64,000 nt of DNA, from positions 1 through 64,000 of the forward strand of contig NZ_JAMOKX010000003.1 in NCBI RefSeq assembly GCF_023646285.1. The letters are read 5' to 3'. This DNA comes from Helicobacter colisuis (lineage in GTDB: Bacteria; Campylobacterota; Campylobacteria; Campylobacterales; Helicobacteraceae). Position numbers and translations under genes: made by a program. Below are positions 50,738-57,699 of the stretch, one piece after another (positions within the stretch are counted from its first letter, which is position 1; each line of letters opens with the position of its first letter). Under the pieces are notes generated by a model. That model saw only the letters and a list, made by a program, of their open reading frames with translations, was not told where the DNA came from and did not search any database.

Positions 50738-52111
50738 TTATTTTTGTGTTAAATTAACATTACTTGGCAAATTTGGTGCAAATGAACGCACTATAATAAG
50801 TGCATTTTTATTCTTATCCAATGTGTTTGTATAAATCTCTTCTCCTTGAGGATTTTTAATGTTCACACTCCCCTTGTTTTCAACCATTGCCACAGAGATG
50901 TTTTTAGGCAACCCACGCCACGAACGCACATCGGCATTATTTGTCAATGTTGTTAGCATAGAACTACCAAGCGATAGGAATCCACCTGTTTTATCATTGC
51001 TTGCCACAACGACATTTAATGTAGTTTTGGTAATTGTCTGTGCTAGGGCTTTAGTAATCATTGCAGGCATATTAATTTTAAACTCTGTTGCAATAATATT
51101 ATCTAAATCAACCACTTCTGTTGTTTGAATGCCATTGACTTTAATATTGGGAAAAGACGCTTCACGCTTTTTTAAAGTTTGCAAAGCCACATTTGTCGTA
51201 ACAATATTTTTATCTACAACAAATGGCAATGTCAATGTGAAATCATCTTTCATTACACCAAAACCATTCTCATAGACAACAAAAATATATTTTTTGCCCT
51301 TTTTGGAAACAGAATTTGCGCGCCCCTTAAAAACTGCATATTCCTTTTGAATCTCTTTATTTTTAGGATTAATTTTAGCAACTTCTCTAAATAAATCCGC
51401 TGCTTTACGATAATCGTTGTCCATAAAGAAAAATACAGAAGCAAGATAAGTCGCATAAGGATTTACAAAATCTTTTGTTGTTACAAACTCCTTAAATAGC
51501 GCATCATATTCCTTTGTTACACTTTTTAGATTCTCATTCATATTTTTATCATAATTTGGATCTTCCTTTGCTTTTTCAATCTCTTCACGATTTTTAGCAA
51601 TCTCTCTTGCAAAATACTCTTTTGCTTTATCTTGACGCATTAAAGCGCGGTTAAACTCCACTCTAGCATTACTATAATCGCCCAAATCCATAAAATTTAA
51701 GCCTTTATAGAGATTAAGCATAATGCGTTCATACAAGCTTCCCTCATAATCCACAATGGTATCATTAATCAATGTAGTTGCGACAATCTTAGCTCCTTTT
51801 TTGCCTGCATTTTGTAAATCCACATCTTGTTTATAAGATTCCTCTGCCGCGTCAAAAAGTTGATTGCTAAGATCAAATTCACCACAATTTCTAGCGATTA
51901 ACCCAACATTAATACCTGTATAAATTGTATCGCTTCCTTTCTTGACTTTATCCAAATTTTGCGAGAAAAAGCCATCATTACAAATCCTTTGATACAAGGC
52001 ACTTTCAAAAGTCTGATTCTGCACACTATGATTCGCACACGCGCTAAACAATAGACAAGTAGCACCAAATATCGCCAACTTTAATGTTTTGTTTTCATAT
52101 AAAAAACTCAT
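50738..52111 (-). CDS. COG3014-like TPR lipoprotein
   Basis: A 457-residue lipoprotein (lipobox LFSAC near residue 25). The N-terminal two-thirds are helical with TPR-like units (GLNFMDLGDYSNARVEFNRA, and FFFMDNDYRKAADLFREV), suited to protein contacts. The C-terminal part is beta-rich with FLSLGSSMLTTLTNNADVR and SWRGLPKNISVA. Similar proteins occur next to LpoB-like genes in Vibrio and Campylobacterota. It heads the five-gene cluster; the IS just upstream may have replaced its promoter. Confidence 0.75.
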   Translation of the reverse strand: MSFLYENKTLKLAIFGATCLLFSACANHSVQNQTFESALYQRICNDGFFSQNLDKVKKGSDTIYTGINVGLIARNCGEFDLSNQLFDAAEESYKQDVDLQNAGKKGAKIVATTLINDTIVDYEGSLYERIMLNLYKGLNFMDLGDYSNARVEFNRALMRQDKAKEYFAREIAKNREEIEKAKEDPNYDKNMNENLKSVTKEYDALFKEFVTTKDFVNPYATYLASVFFFMDNDYRKAADLFREVAKINPKNKEIQKEYAVFKGRANSVSKKGKKYIFVVYENGFGVMKDDFTLTLPFVVDKNIVTTNVALQTLKKREASFPNIKVNGIQTTEVVDLDNIIATEFKINMPAMITKALAQTITKTTLNVVVASNDKTGGFLSLGSSMLTTLTNNADVRSWRGLPKNISVAMVENKGSVNIKNPQGEEIYTNTLDKNKNALIIVRSFAPNLPSNVNLTQK

Positions 52112-52170
52112 AAACCAAATACTCCCAAAAAATTTAATTTAAAAATGGAACAGCAATATATCAAAAAAAA

Positions 52171-52907
52171 GGCTCAAGATAAGTTAAAAACTTTTAAAGG
52201 GGTTTTTAACTATGATTATACCGATGAAAAATAGGTATATGTATCGTTCCCAAATTTCAGAAAAGAAATTTCGTGAAATTTTATGGTATTTTTGCCTTGA
52301 TTTAGAAGCTGTAAAAATAGCTGAAATTTGTAAAATTTCTAGGATAACAATTAATAAAATTCTTAAAAATATTAGACTTTTAATGCTACAATCTTGTCAA
52401 AACCAAGGCAAGCTAAGCGGTGAAATTGAAATAGATGAAAGCTACTTTGGAGCCAAAAGAGTGCGCGGCAAAAGAGGCAGGGGAGCAGCTGGTAAGCATA
52501 TAGTGTTTGGCATGCTAAAAAGGGATGGCAAGGTGCATACGCAGCTAGTTAATGGGTGCTTCGCAAAAGAGCTTTTACCGATATTACAAGGCTTTAGCGA
52601 TATTAGTAATTCTACCATTTATAGCGATTGTTGGAAGGCATATGATGGCTTAGTAGATTACGGAGCTAAAGCTCATTATAGAGTGAAACATAACCAAAAT
52701 GAGTTCGCAAATGGCAAAAATCACATCAATGGGATAGAAAACTTTTGGGGCTACTACAAGCATCGCTTAAGTAAGTTTAAAGGTATAAAAAGAGAGAATT
52801 TTCTTTTACATTTAAAAGAGTGTGAATTTAGATTCAATAACAAGGAAAATCTCTATCAAGTTTTATTAAAATTGATAAGAGAAAATCCTCTTAACTTATC
52901 TTGAGCC
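52171..52907. mobile_element. IS1595-family insertion sequence
   Basis: GGCTCAAGATAAGTTAA (52171-52187) is repeated inverted at 52891-52907, defining 737 bp around one transposase gene. The right end lies inside traU. The 8 bases outside the left end are all A and those outside the right end are TTAAAATT, so there is no target duplication. The element has therefore probably taken part in a later deletion or recombination. Confidence 0.9.
52212..52904 (+). CDS. IS1595-family transposase
   Basis: A 230-residue ISXO2-like DDE transposase. An N-terminal helix-turn-helix (AEICKISRITINKIL) precedes the catalytic region: EIEIDESYFGAKR (first Asp), STIYSDCWKAYDGL (second Asp), and the NGIENFWGYYKHRL segment with the C-terminal acidic residue. 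It lacks the N-terminal zinc ribbon of longer relatives. The frame is intact, so it may be active. The gene fills almost the whole IS. Confidence 0.93.
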   Translation: MIIPMKNRYMYRSQISEKKFREILWYFCLDLEAVKIAEICKISRITINKILKNIRLLMLQSCQNQGKLSGEIEIDESYFGAKRVRGKRGRGAAGKHIVFGMLKRDGKVHTQLVNGCFAKELLPILQGFSDISNSTIYSDCWKAYDGLVDYGAKAHYRVKHNQNEFANGKNHINGIENFWGYYKHRLSKFKGIKRENFLLHLKECEFRFNNKENLYQVLLKLIRENPLNLS

Positions 52908-53854
52908 TTAAAATTATCCCCACCTGCTGGGAGATTTTTTAATGGCGTCCAAATAACCCCTGTTTGCCTTATACCCATCGCCATAGGGTGTGGAAAAGGA
53001 TACATAAATTGCAATCTATAAGCAGTTTTAATCCAAATAGGTAATGGGTGTTCTCCACAAAGTGCTGTATAAGAAGCAGAGTTCCATAAAATTAATTGCC
53101 TATGTAATTTGTAAATCATTGAAGAGGCAACGCTTGCTGAATCCTCCACATAATTTTTAGTATTTGTAGAGCCTGTTAAAGGATAAGCATTTCCCCAACT
53201 TCCTTTGCACCAAAATAAAGTATCAAGTGGAGAATTTGCGACAGAAGCAACACTATCAGCAATACAAGCAAGATTTGTAATGGGGTTTCCAAACAATAAA
53301 GCTTCTGGATTAATTAAAGCGCTAAGAGAGTCATCATTCCATAAAGGATCAACTTCTGTAAAATAAGCTATATCTATGCCTTGTTCTCCACGCAAACACA
53401 TAGTGTCTGTAAATACTCCTACCATCTCAAAAATAGAGTAAATGTAATAATGAGATTGAAACCAAGTGCGTGTTTTGTCCTTAGTATTTGCATCCCCCTT
53501 AGTTCCTTGTTGCAGCAATGAAATTCCCATATTTAATCCTAGTCCTGCAAAGCAATAAGGATCTTTGTTTACATCTATGCTTCTGCTAGGCTCATAATAG
53601 CCGATAGGAAATCCAATTCTATAGAATAATGGTGGTGGCGCAGGGCACATGCAAATAGGGCTTCTAACTGCTGTTGGAGAGTCTGGCATTGGACCATTAA
53701 TAACAGGAATACCTGCAATGCTGATAGGAAAAATACAATTCCAGCACATTGAGCCTAGTGTTGTAATAATTTGTGTTGGATTTACTGAACAAACAGCAAA
53801 TGCTAACTGTGTGCTTAGGGCAAGAGAAATAAATCCACTTAAAACCTTTTTCAT
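52856..53854 (-). pseudogene. traU: TraU conjugal transfer protein, C-terminus replaced by IS
   Basis: TraU is a secreted, Cys-rich F-type pilus assembly protein. The signal peptide ends AFA-V; marks are CWNCIFPISIAG, RSPICMCPAPPP, and the Cys-rich TMCLRGEQG. The native sequence runs to NLPAGGDNF; the final 17 residues (from KAQDKLRG) are read from the IS end, and the usual short Cys-containing tail is lost. About 15 residues are missing, so partial function is possible but unlikely. It starts over the traW stop (ATGA overlap). Confidence 0.88.
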
Positions 53855-54357
53855 CTATAAACCTCCTCATCACTGTCTTTTCTACATTCCAAGCAAATTT
53901 CATTAACTATTATTTTATCTCCTTGCTGTTGAATAATGCTTGGTGTGTGCTTTAAAGCAAAGCGTTCTGTGATTTCGGGCAAAAGGTAGAAAAATTCTTG
54001 CTTGTATTTTTTCATCATTTCATAATAATTACCATCACTTAGAAAGATCCTATATGCGATGGTGTTTAAAAAACTACTTTTTTCAAGCCATTCTATCTCT
54101 TTAGGGTTGTTTGCGTTAATTACAACGATTCCATAAGAGATCCTAGCATATTTAGCAGGATTAAAAGTGAAGCCCTGTGGATATATGATATTTCCTTTAA
54201 TATCTTTAATATCTTGTTTGAGCGTATAGGTCAAATCAGGACTAAATTCCCTATTTTTTGTTGCTGGAGTAAGCTGAATTAATCCTTTAGGTTTGTAATT
54301 TTTAATGTTCTCCCTTGCTTGTTCTCTTGCAATATTAGCCCTTTTTTCTATTATTTC
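53851..54357 (-). pseudogene. traW: TraW, C-terminal part (split gene)
   Basis: From the insert boundary an open frame reads EIIEKRANIAREQARENI, then ATKNREFSPDLTYTLKQDI, IIYPQGFTFNPAKYARISYG and later RFALKHTPSIIQQQGDKIIV, which is the conserved TraW C-terminal domain. No proper start codon precedes it; the only internal start is TTG 54234. Joined to 45374-45521 it gives about 215 residues, normal for TraW. Its stop overlaps the traU start. Confidence 0.85.
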
Positions 54358-54367
54358 TTTGTTTTTT

Positions 54368-54578
54368 TTAAGAGTGAAAAGTCTAAATCCTCTGAAAATC
54401 TCTCTAACCCATAAAGTATTCTCAAGCTCGTTCCGCCATAAAAAGCAGCTTTATTAAAAAAACCACCTCGATAAAGACCAAGAAGTGTTATTTCTTGAAA
54501 TATTTCTTTAAGTGCATTGATGGGTTCAGTTTCGCTTTTGGGATTATATTTTTTTAGCATTTGTTCTCTTATATTCAT
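54368..54578 (-). pseudogene. abiEii: AbiEii toxin, N-terminal part (split gene)
   Basis: The first 70 or so residues of the AbiEii nucleotidyltransferase: MNIREQMLKKY, then KAAFYGGTSLRILYGLERF and SEDLDFSLL, which hold the GGTSLR and DLDF nucleotide-binding motifs. Its start overlaps the abiEi stop (ATGA), as in intact abiE operons. The frame then enters the inserted DNA and stops. The rest is at 44734-45369. Confidence 0.9.
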
Positions 54579-55210
54579 CTTGATAGCCCTTTTATAACTT
54601 TAGTAAGAACTTCTATTTTTTTTGATTTGCTAACTTTTGCATACGCTTCAAAAATTTTTATATCGCAGTTTTCAAACTCATCTATATCGATTCGCAAATC
54701 ATCTTCCAAAAATTCTCTCATGACTTTTTGGCTTCTTAAATCTATATCTTTTGTAAAATAAACTTTGTCGCATAAGGCTTTTTCTTTACCTGTAATTATA
54801 AAATTACCGCTTTTGGAAGTTTTGATTTCTAAGCCAATATTAAATAACTCTTTTCTAATTTGTATATAGCTAAACACCCCATAAGGTGTATCAAAAGATT
54901 TTGATCGTTTGGTGCTAATAGAAATGATTTCATAAACACTCTCAGGTATGAGCCCATGAAACCATAGAGCAAAATCTAGTGATACATAAGAAGGTCCTAA
55001 AAGTATATTTACAATTATCTCTTTAGAAAGAAGAGCGTTGCTATAGAGTGGATTATAAACATAAAGCCCACTTTTAAGAGAAGTTGAAATATTTTTGTTT
55101 TTAAGTTAAACAATTTTATCATTGATTCTTCTGTATGCCAATTTTTCAAGTATTGAGGAGAGTGTAGCATGTTCTATAATTCTAGAAGGGTATGCTTCTA
55201 ATTCTCTCAT
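54575..55210 (-). pseudogene. abiEi: AbiEi antitoxin with a nonsense codon
   Basis: AbiEi is the antitoxin of the type IV AbiE system and represses its own operon. From ATG 55210 the N-terminal winged-helix part reads EHATLSSILEKLAYRRIND, then TAA at codon 35 (55106-55108), then continues in the same frame with SGLYVYNPLYSNALL, SLDFALWFHGLIPESVYEI and SKSFDTPYGVFSYI to SRL-type family ends at 54575. Only one base need change to restore 211 residues. Loss of both antitoxin and toxin means the locus is inactive; inactivation of the toxin may have come first. Confidence 0.85.
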
Positions 55211-55328
55211 TATGTTTTCCTTGCCTTTATAGTCTATATTTAATAGATTAATATATTTTGCCTATAAAATTAGATTGTTATTAGTATTTTTCCAAAGAAG
55301 TTTGGCAGTTTAGCAATAGTAATTTCTA

Positions 55329-55668
55329 ATTTGCGAACTTTTTAATTTTCTGTGTTTTGGAAGTGCCTATTTTGCGTATTAAAAAATAAGCCTTTTTTCT
55401 AAAAGTTAGCAAATATACCCTTTGCTTCTTTTTTTTAAAATGATTTGCGAACTTTTTTAAATAGTAAAATCCCAAAAAACAGGTGTTTTTTGATAACTCA
55501 TTGTCAAAACCATGAAGTTACTTTTTGAAAATACCATTATATTTGCGAACTTTTTAATTTTCTGTGTTTTGGAAGTACCTATTTTGCGTATTAAAAAATA
55601 AGCCTTTTTTCTAAAAGTTAGCAAATATACCCTTTGCTTCTTTTTTTAAAATGATTTGCGAACTTTTT
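55329..55668. repeat. Two 128/129-bp direct repeats bounded by TTTGCGAAC
   Basis: Copies at 55329-55457 and 55541-55668 differ by one base (GTGCC versus GTACC) and one T in a T-run. Each begins and ends with the word TTTGCGAACTTTTT, so four copies occur here, and a fifth TTTGCGAAC is at 56356-56364. A near-inverted form (AAGTTAGCAAAT) lies inside each copy. Repeated words of this kind are common as iterons in plasmid replication origins; no rep gene is seen, so this is inference. Confidence 0.85.
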
Positions 55669-55774
55669 ATAATAAAGAAAGAAAAAGTAAGTATTTATAA
55701 GACTTTTAGCAAAATGAATTAATAATACTTGTTTTATTTCTCTATGGCAAAGATTGCTATTATTGGCTATTAAC

Positions 55775-55805
55775 AATATAAGACCCGATTAAAGGGGATT
55801 GAAAT
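55775..55805 (+). repeat. CRISPR-repeat-like sequence of the GATTGAAA type
   Basis: The stretch AAGACCCGATTAAAGGGGATTGAAAT resembles repeats of type I or III CRISPR arrays, which often end in GATTGAAAC. Only one copy is present and no second repeat or cas gene is seen. Chance likeness is possible. Confidence 0.25.
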
Positions 55806-55849
55806 CTATTACTAATTATCTATATTACAAAATGTAGCAAACCAAACTC

Positions 55850-55885
55850 GTTTTAGTCCCTTCTTAAATTATTCTATGCTAAAAT
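55850..55885 (+). CRISPR. Solitary type II-C CRISPR repeat
   Basis: A 36-base sequence starting GTTTTAGTCCCTTCTTAAAT and ending TTCTATGCTAAAAT agrees with the C. jejuni Cas9 repeat at most positions, as I recall that repeat, including the built-in -10-like TATGCTAAAAT at the 3' end, from which type II-C crRNAs start. Only one copy is present, so there is no array in the strict sense. Its partner tracrRNA lies 67 bases downstream. No cas9, cas1 or cas2 is visible. Confidence 0.75.
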
Positions 55886-55952
55886 TAGACACTTAAGAAG
55901 TTAAGAAATTTAGGGATTTAAGTAGAATAATAAATGAAAAATATACTAGAAT

Positions 55953-56045
55953 TTTGCTAGAGTAATTTTAAAAAGGGACTAAAATAAGTGGTTTTCGGTA
56001 AGCCACGCAGGATTAAAATTCCTTTTAAAACCGAATCTTTATTTT
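55953..56045 (+). ncRNA. tracrRNA-like gene (type II-C)
   Basis: The anti-repeat (about 55951-55985, ending AAAAAGGGACTAAAAT) complements the repeat at 55850-55885 over nearly its full length with a few mismatches. It is followed by two hairpins (GTGG...GCCAC at 55988-56006 and AGGA...TCCT at 56009-56023) and the tail TAAAACCG, the same order of parts as in the C. jejuni tracrRNA. A TATACT element at 55942-55947 would start the RNA near 55953. The 3' end is approximate. No Cas9 gene is in the window. Confidence 0.75.
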
Positions 56046-56186
56046 ATGCTTTCTTTGGAATATTTATAATCATATATTTCTCATTCCATCCAAAAAAATA
56101 TTTTCTTAAAAATAATGTAATTAGACCACAATTACTTATTTGAACAAAGAATCCACAAAAAATAAAAAAATGCCTATTTTACAGCT

Positions 56187-56263
56187 TTATTATCCACTTA
56201 CTATCCTGTTGTTATCCCTTTATTATCCTGCTACTATCCGCTTACTATCCCCCTATTATCCTA
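56187..56263. repeat. Seven-unit 11-bp tandem array
   Basis: Seven consecutive 11-base units fit YTNYTATCCNN: TTATTATCCAC, TTACTATCCTG, TTGTTATCCCT, TTATTATCCTG, CTACTATCCGC, TTACTATCCCC, CTATTATCCTA. The spacing is one helical turn, so TATCC would face the same side of the DNA seven times, as in protein-binding origin or partition sites. The first unit contains TTATCCAC, close to a DnaA box. The open frame across it (56140-56397) is a by-product of the repeat. Confidence 0.85.
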
Positions 56264-56439
56264 ACTTTGAGCCATTAATAGTGATTTATATTTTTTGGAG
56301 AAAAAGTTCAAACAGATGGAGAATTTGTTCAATAAACACTCTTTTATCTCCCTTGTTTGCGAACTATTTAGCTTATCTAAAACCAATAAATATATAATAT
56401 AATCATTAAATATCTAAATTTTACTGGTAGGGCGGAATG

Positions 56440-56624
56440 TTAAAAAATGTCTATTTAAAATTATAATTATTATTTCACTCGTATTGTTGTATAATGGGTT
56501 GCAATCAATCCAAAAGGGAATACATGTTAAATCTAGCGTAGATGATGAAATAATAATAAATAGAGAAAGCTTTTGGAAAGAAGTTTTATTAACTCGCACG
56601 GAATTTGGATATAACGACAATTAG
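56440..56624 (+). pseudogene. Possible remnant of a small secreted protein
   Basis: GGCGG precedes ATG 56439, which opens MLKNVYLK and stops; a shifted frame continues with a hydrophobic run (IIIIISLVLLYNG) and a charged tail (SSVDDEIIINRESFWKEVLL, ending FGYNDN) to TAG at 56622. The pattern suggests a small lipoprotein or secreted protein with a frameshift, but no family is recognised and chance is possible. A strong terminator follows. Confidence 0.3.
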
Positions 56625-56629
56625 TTATT

Positions 56630-56670
56630 TTTAAGTGGAATTCCAAAATAAATTTGGAATTCCACTTAAA
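56630..56670. terminator. Strong 18-bp hairpin terminator
   Basis: TTTAAGTGGAATTCCAAA (56630-56647) and TTTGGAATTCCACTTAAA (56653-56670) form a perfect 18-bp stem with a 5-base loop. It separates the plasmid-like repeat region from the cargo genes that begin at 56739. Confidence 0.85.
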
Positions 56671-56738
56671 CAGTCAATAAATGGTCCTAAATTCTAGTTA
56701 AAATTCTGCTTATAAAACCAAAAACCAAAGGAAAAGTA

Positions 56739-57242
56739 ATGTTTGCGTATATTCACGGATATGGCTCAAATAAAAACGGCAGAAGTGGAAAGGTGCTAAA
56801 AGAGCTTTTAGGGGCAAGGGGCGAAGTTTTAGAGCCACTTGGCTGGGATAGTAATGCCACTTATGATGAGATTTACGCTGATTTAAAGTCGCAAATTCTA
56901 GATTTGCAAATTCGCACAAATGATAATCTAACGCTAATTGGCTCATCGCTTGGTGGATATCTCTCGGCTCGTTTTGGTATGGATTTGGGGCTAAAATCTG
57001 TGCTTTTTAATCCATCTTTAACACCTAGCTTTCGTATCCCTAGTGTGCCTGATTTGGTGCTTGATAAGCCTATAAATGCGCTTATTTTTGTATCTGCTGA
57101 TGATGAGCTTTTAGCTCAAAATGATATAAAAGTCAAAGCACTTTTTGGCTCTAAGGCGCAAATATTCATCACTCACACCACGCATAGAGTGATGGACTAT
57201 GAACCTTTTATAGCTGGAATTCTAGAATTTGCTAAAAACTAG
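56739..57242 (+). CDS. YqiA-like alpha/beta-hydrolase
   Basis: A 167-residue small serine hydrolase of the YqiA/YcfP type. FAYIHGYGSNKNG at the N-terminus is the family oxyanion region, GSSLGGYLSARFG (about residues 68-80) holds the nucleophile Ser, VSADDEL carries the catalytic Asp and THRVMDY the His. Substrate unknown (short esters in E. coli). No signal peptide. It starts 9 bases after AGGAAAAG-type sequence and stands alone before a promoter for the next gene. Confidence 0.85.
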   Translation: MFAYIHGYGSNKNGRSGKVLKELLGARGEVLEPLGWDSNATYDEIYADLKSQILDLQIRTNDNLTLIGSSLGGYLSARFGMDLGLKSVLFNPSLTPSFRIPSVPDLVLDKPINALIFVSADDELLAQNDIKVKALFGSKAQIFITHTTHRVMDYEPFIAGILEFAKN

Positions 57243-57261
57243 AATTCTAGCTGTATTTTGA

Positions 57262-57267
57262 TATAAT
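57262..57267 (+). promoter_or_regulatory. -10 element of the small gene at 57295
   Basis: GATATAATACT (TATAAT 57262-57267) lies 28 bases ahead of the ATG and the AAGGGG ribosome site. The same GATATAATACT word occurs at 46889-46899. Confidence 0.55.
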
Positions 57268-57294
57268 ACTATTTTTTTATTTAAGGGGAATAAA

Positions 57295-57546
57295 ATGCTT
57301 GAATTTAGCGTCAAAATCAATCCTAGCTTAGAAAAAGTAGCGATAAACGCAATAAAAGATGTGCTAAAAAAAATTGACCCAAGTGCGATTTTTGTGCAAA
57401 ATAGTGGGCTTAGTAAAAGTGATGAAGATGATTTTAAAGAGCTTTTAAAGGACAAAAAAGCTGGAAAATTAGAGTTTATAAACGCTGATGAAATGTGGGC
57501 AAGTATAGATAAAACAATAGCAAAAAAGTTATGTAATTATCTTTGA
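57295..57546 (+). CDS. Small protein of unknown function, antitoxin-like size
   Basis: An 83-residue protein with a good ribosome site (AAGGGG) and promoter. It begins with a strand-helix pattern (MLEFSVKINPSLEKVAINAI) and ends in a helix (DEMWASIDKTIAKKL). Such size and layout recall antitoxins, and the bases after its stop can be read as a toxin-like tail (VIIFEISENIEILNIYKHNL) in another frame, hinting that a following toxin gene was deleted or fused. No family is recognised with confidence. Confidence 0.5.
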   Translation: MLEFSVKINPSLEKVAINAIKDVLKKIDPSAIFVQNSGLSKSDEDDFKELLKDKKAGKLEFINADEMWASIDKTIAKKLCNYL

Positions 57547-57630
57547 AATAAGCGAAAATATTGAAATCTTAAACATTTATAAACATAATTTGCCTAAATT
57601 ATAAATTTAAAAACGACAATAAATAGTCTG

Positions 57631-57660
57631 CAATTCTAGCTAGAATTCTAGCTAGAATTG
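57631..57660. repeat. Perfect 30-bp palindrome of TCTAGCTAGA units
   Basis: The 30 bases from CAATTCTAGCTAG to CTAGCTAGAATTG equal their own reverse complement. They consist of overlapping TTCTAGCTAGAA words. The stretch just before it (ACGACAATAAATAGTCTGC, 57613-57631) recurs with small changes before the gene at 60360 (60251-60269), suggesting a shared leader or operator for these cargo genes. Confidence 0.75.
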
Positions 57661-57699
57661 CCAAAATGCAAAAAATGTATCGGCAGAAAGGATAATAAA

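Larger units (their letters stand above)
45370..54367. mobile_element. Insert of about 8,988 bp, apparently a circle integrated into abiEii
   Basis: Both ends carry the same 10 bases (AAAAAACAAA on the minus strand; plus-strand 45370-45379 and 54358-54367). Outside lie the two halves of abiEii; inside, the two halves of traW, each in the correct orientation for a circularly permuted molecule. Read on the minus strand from the inner left end to the inner right end, traF leads into traW, which continues at the other end and runs into traU. Contents: tra genes, a five-gene envelope cluster, an IS and a pseudogene. No integrase or replication gene is inside. A single reciprocal crossover between a circle and the chromosome explains the layout; misassembly is the main alternative. 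Confidence 0.8.

Noticed and set aside
52163-52915. Target-site duplication of the IS1595 copy
   Set aside because: The flanking 8-mers differ, so no duplication is claimed.
56140-56397. 85-codon frame reading YYP repeats
   Set aside because: The repeated peptide comes from the 11-bp tandem array; there is no convincing ribosome site or family, so I treat it as repeat DNA.
54900-56700. cas9, cas1 or cas2 fragments near the tracrRNA
   Set aside because: I read the frames I could around the RNA module and saw no HNH, RuvC or Cas1 motif, so the module is reported as an orphan.
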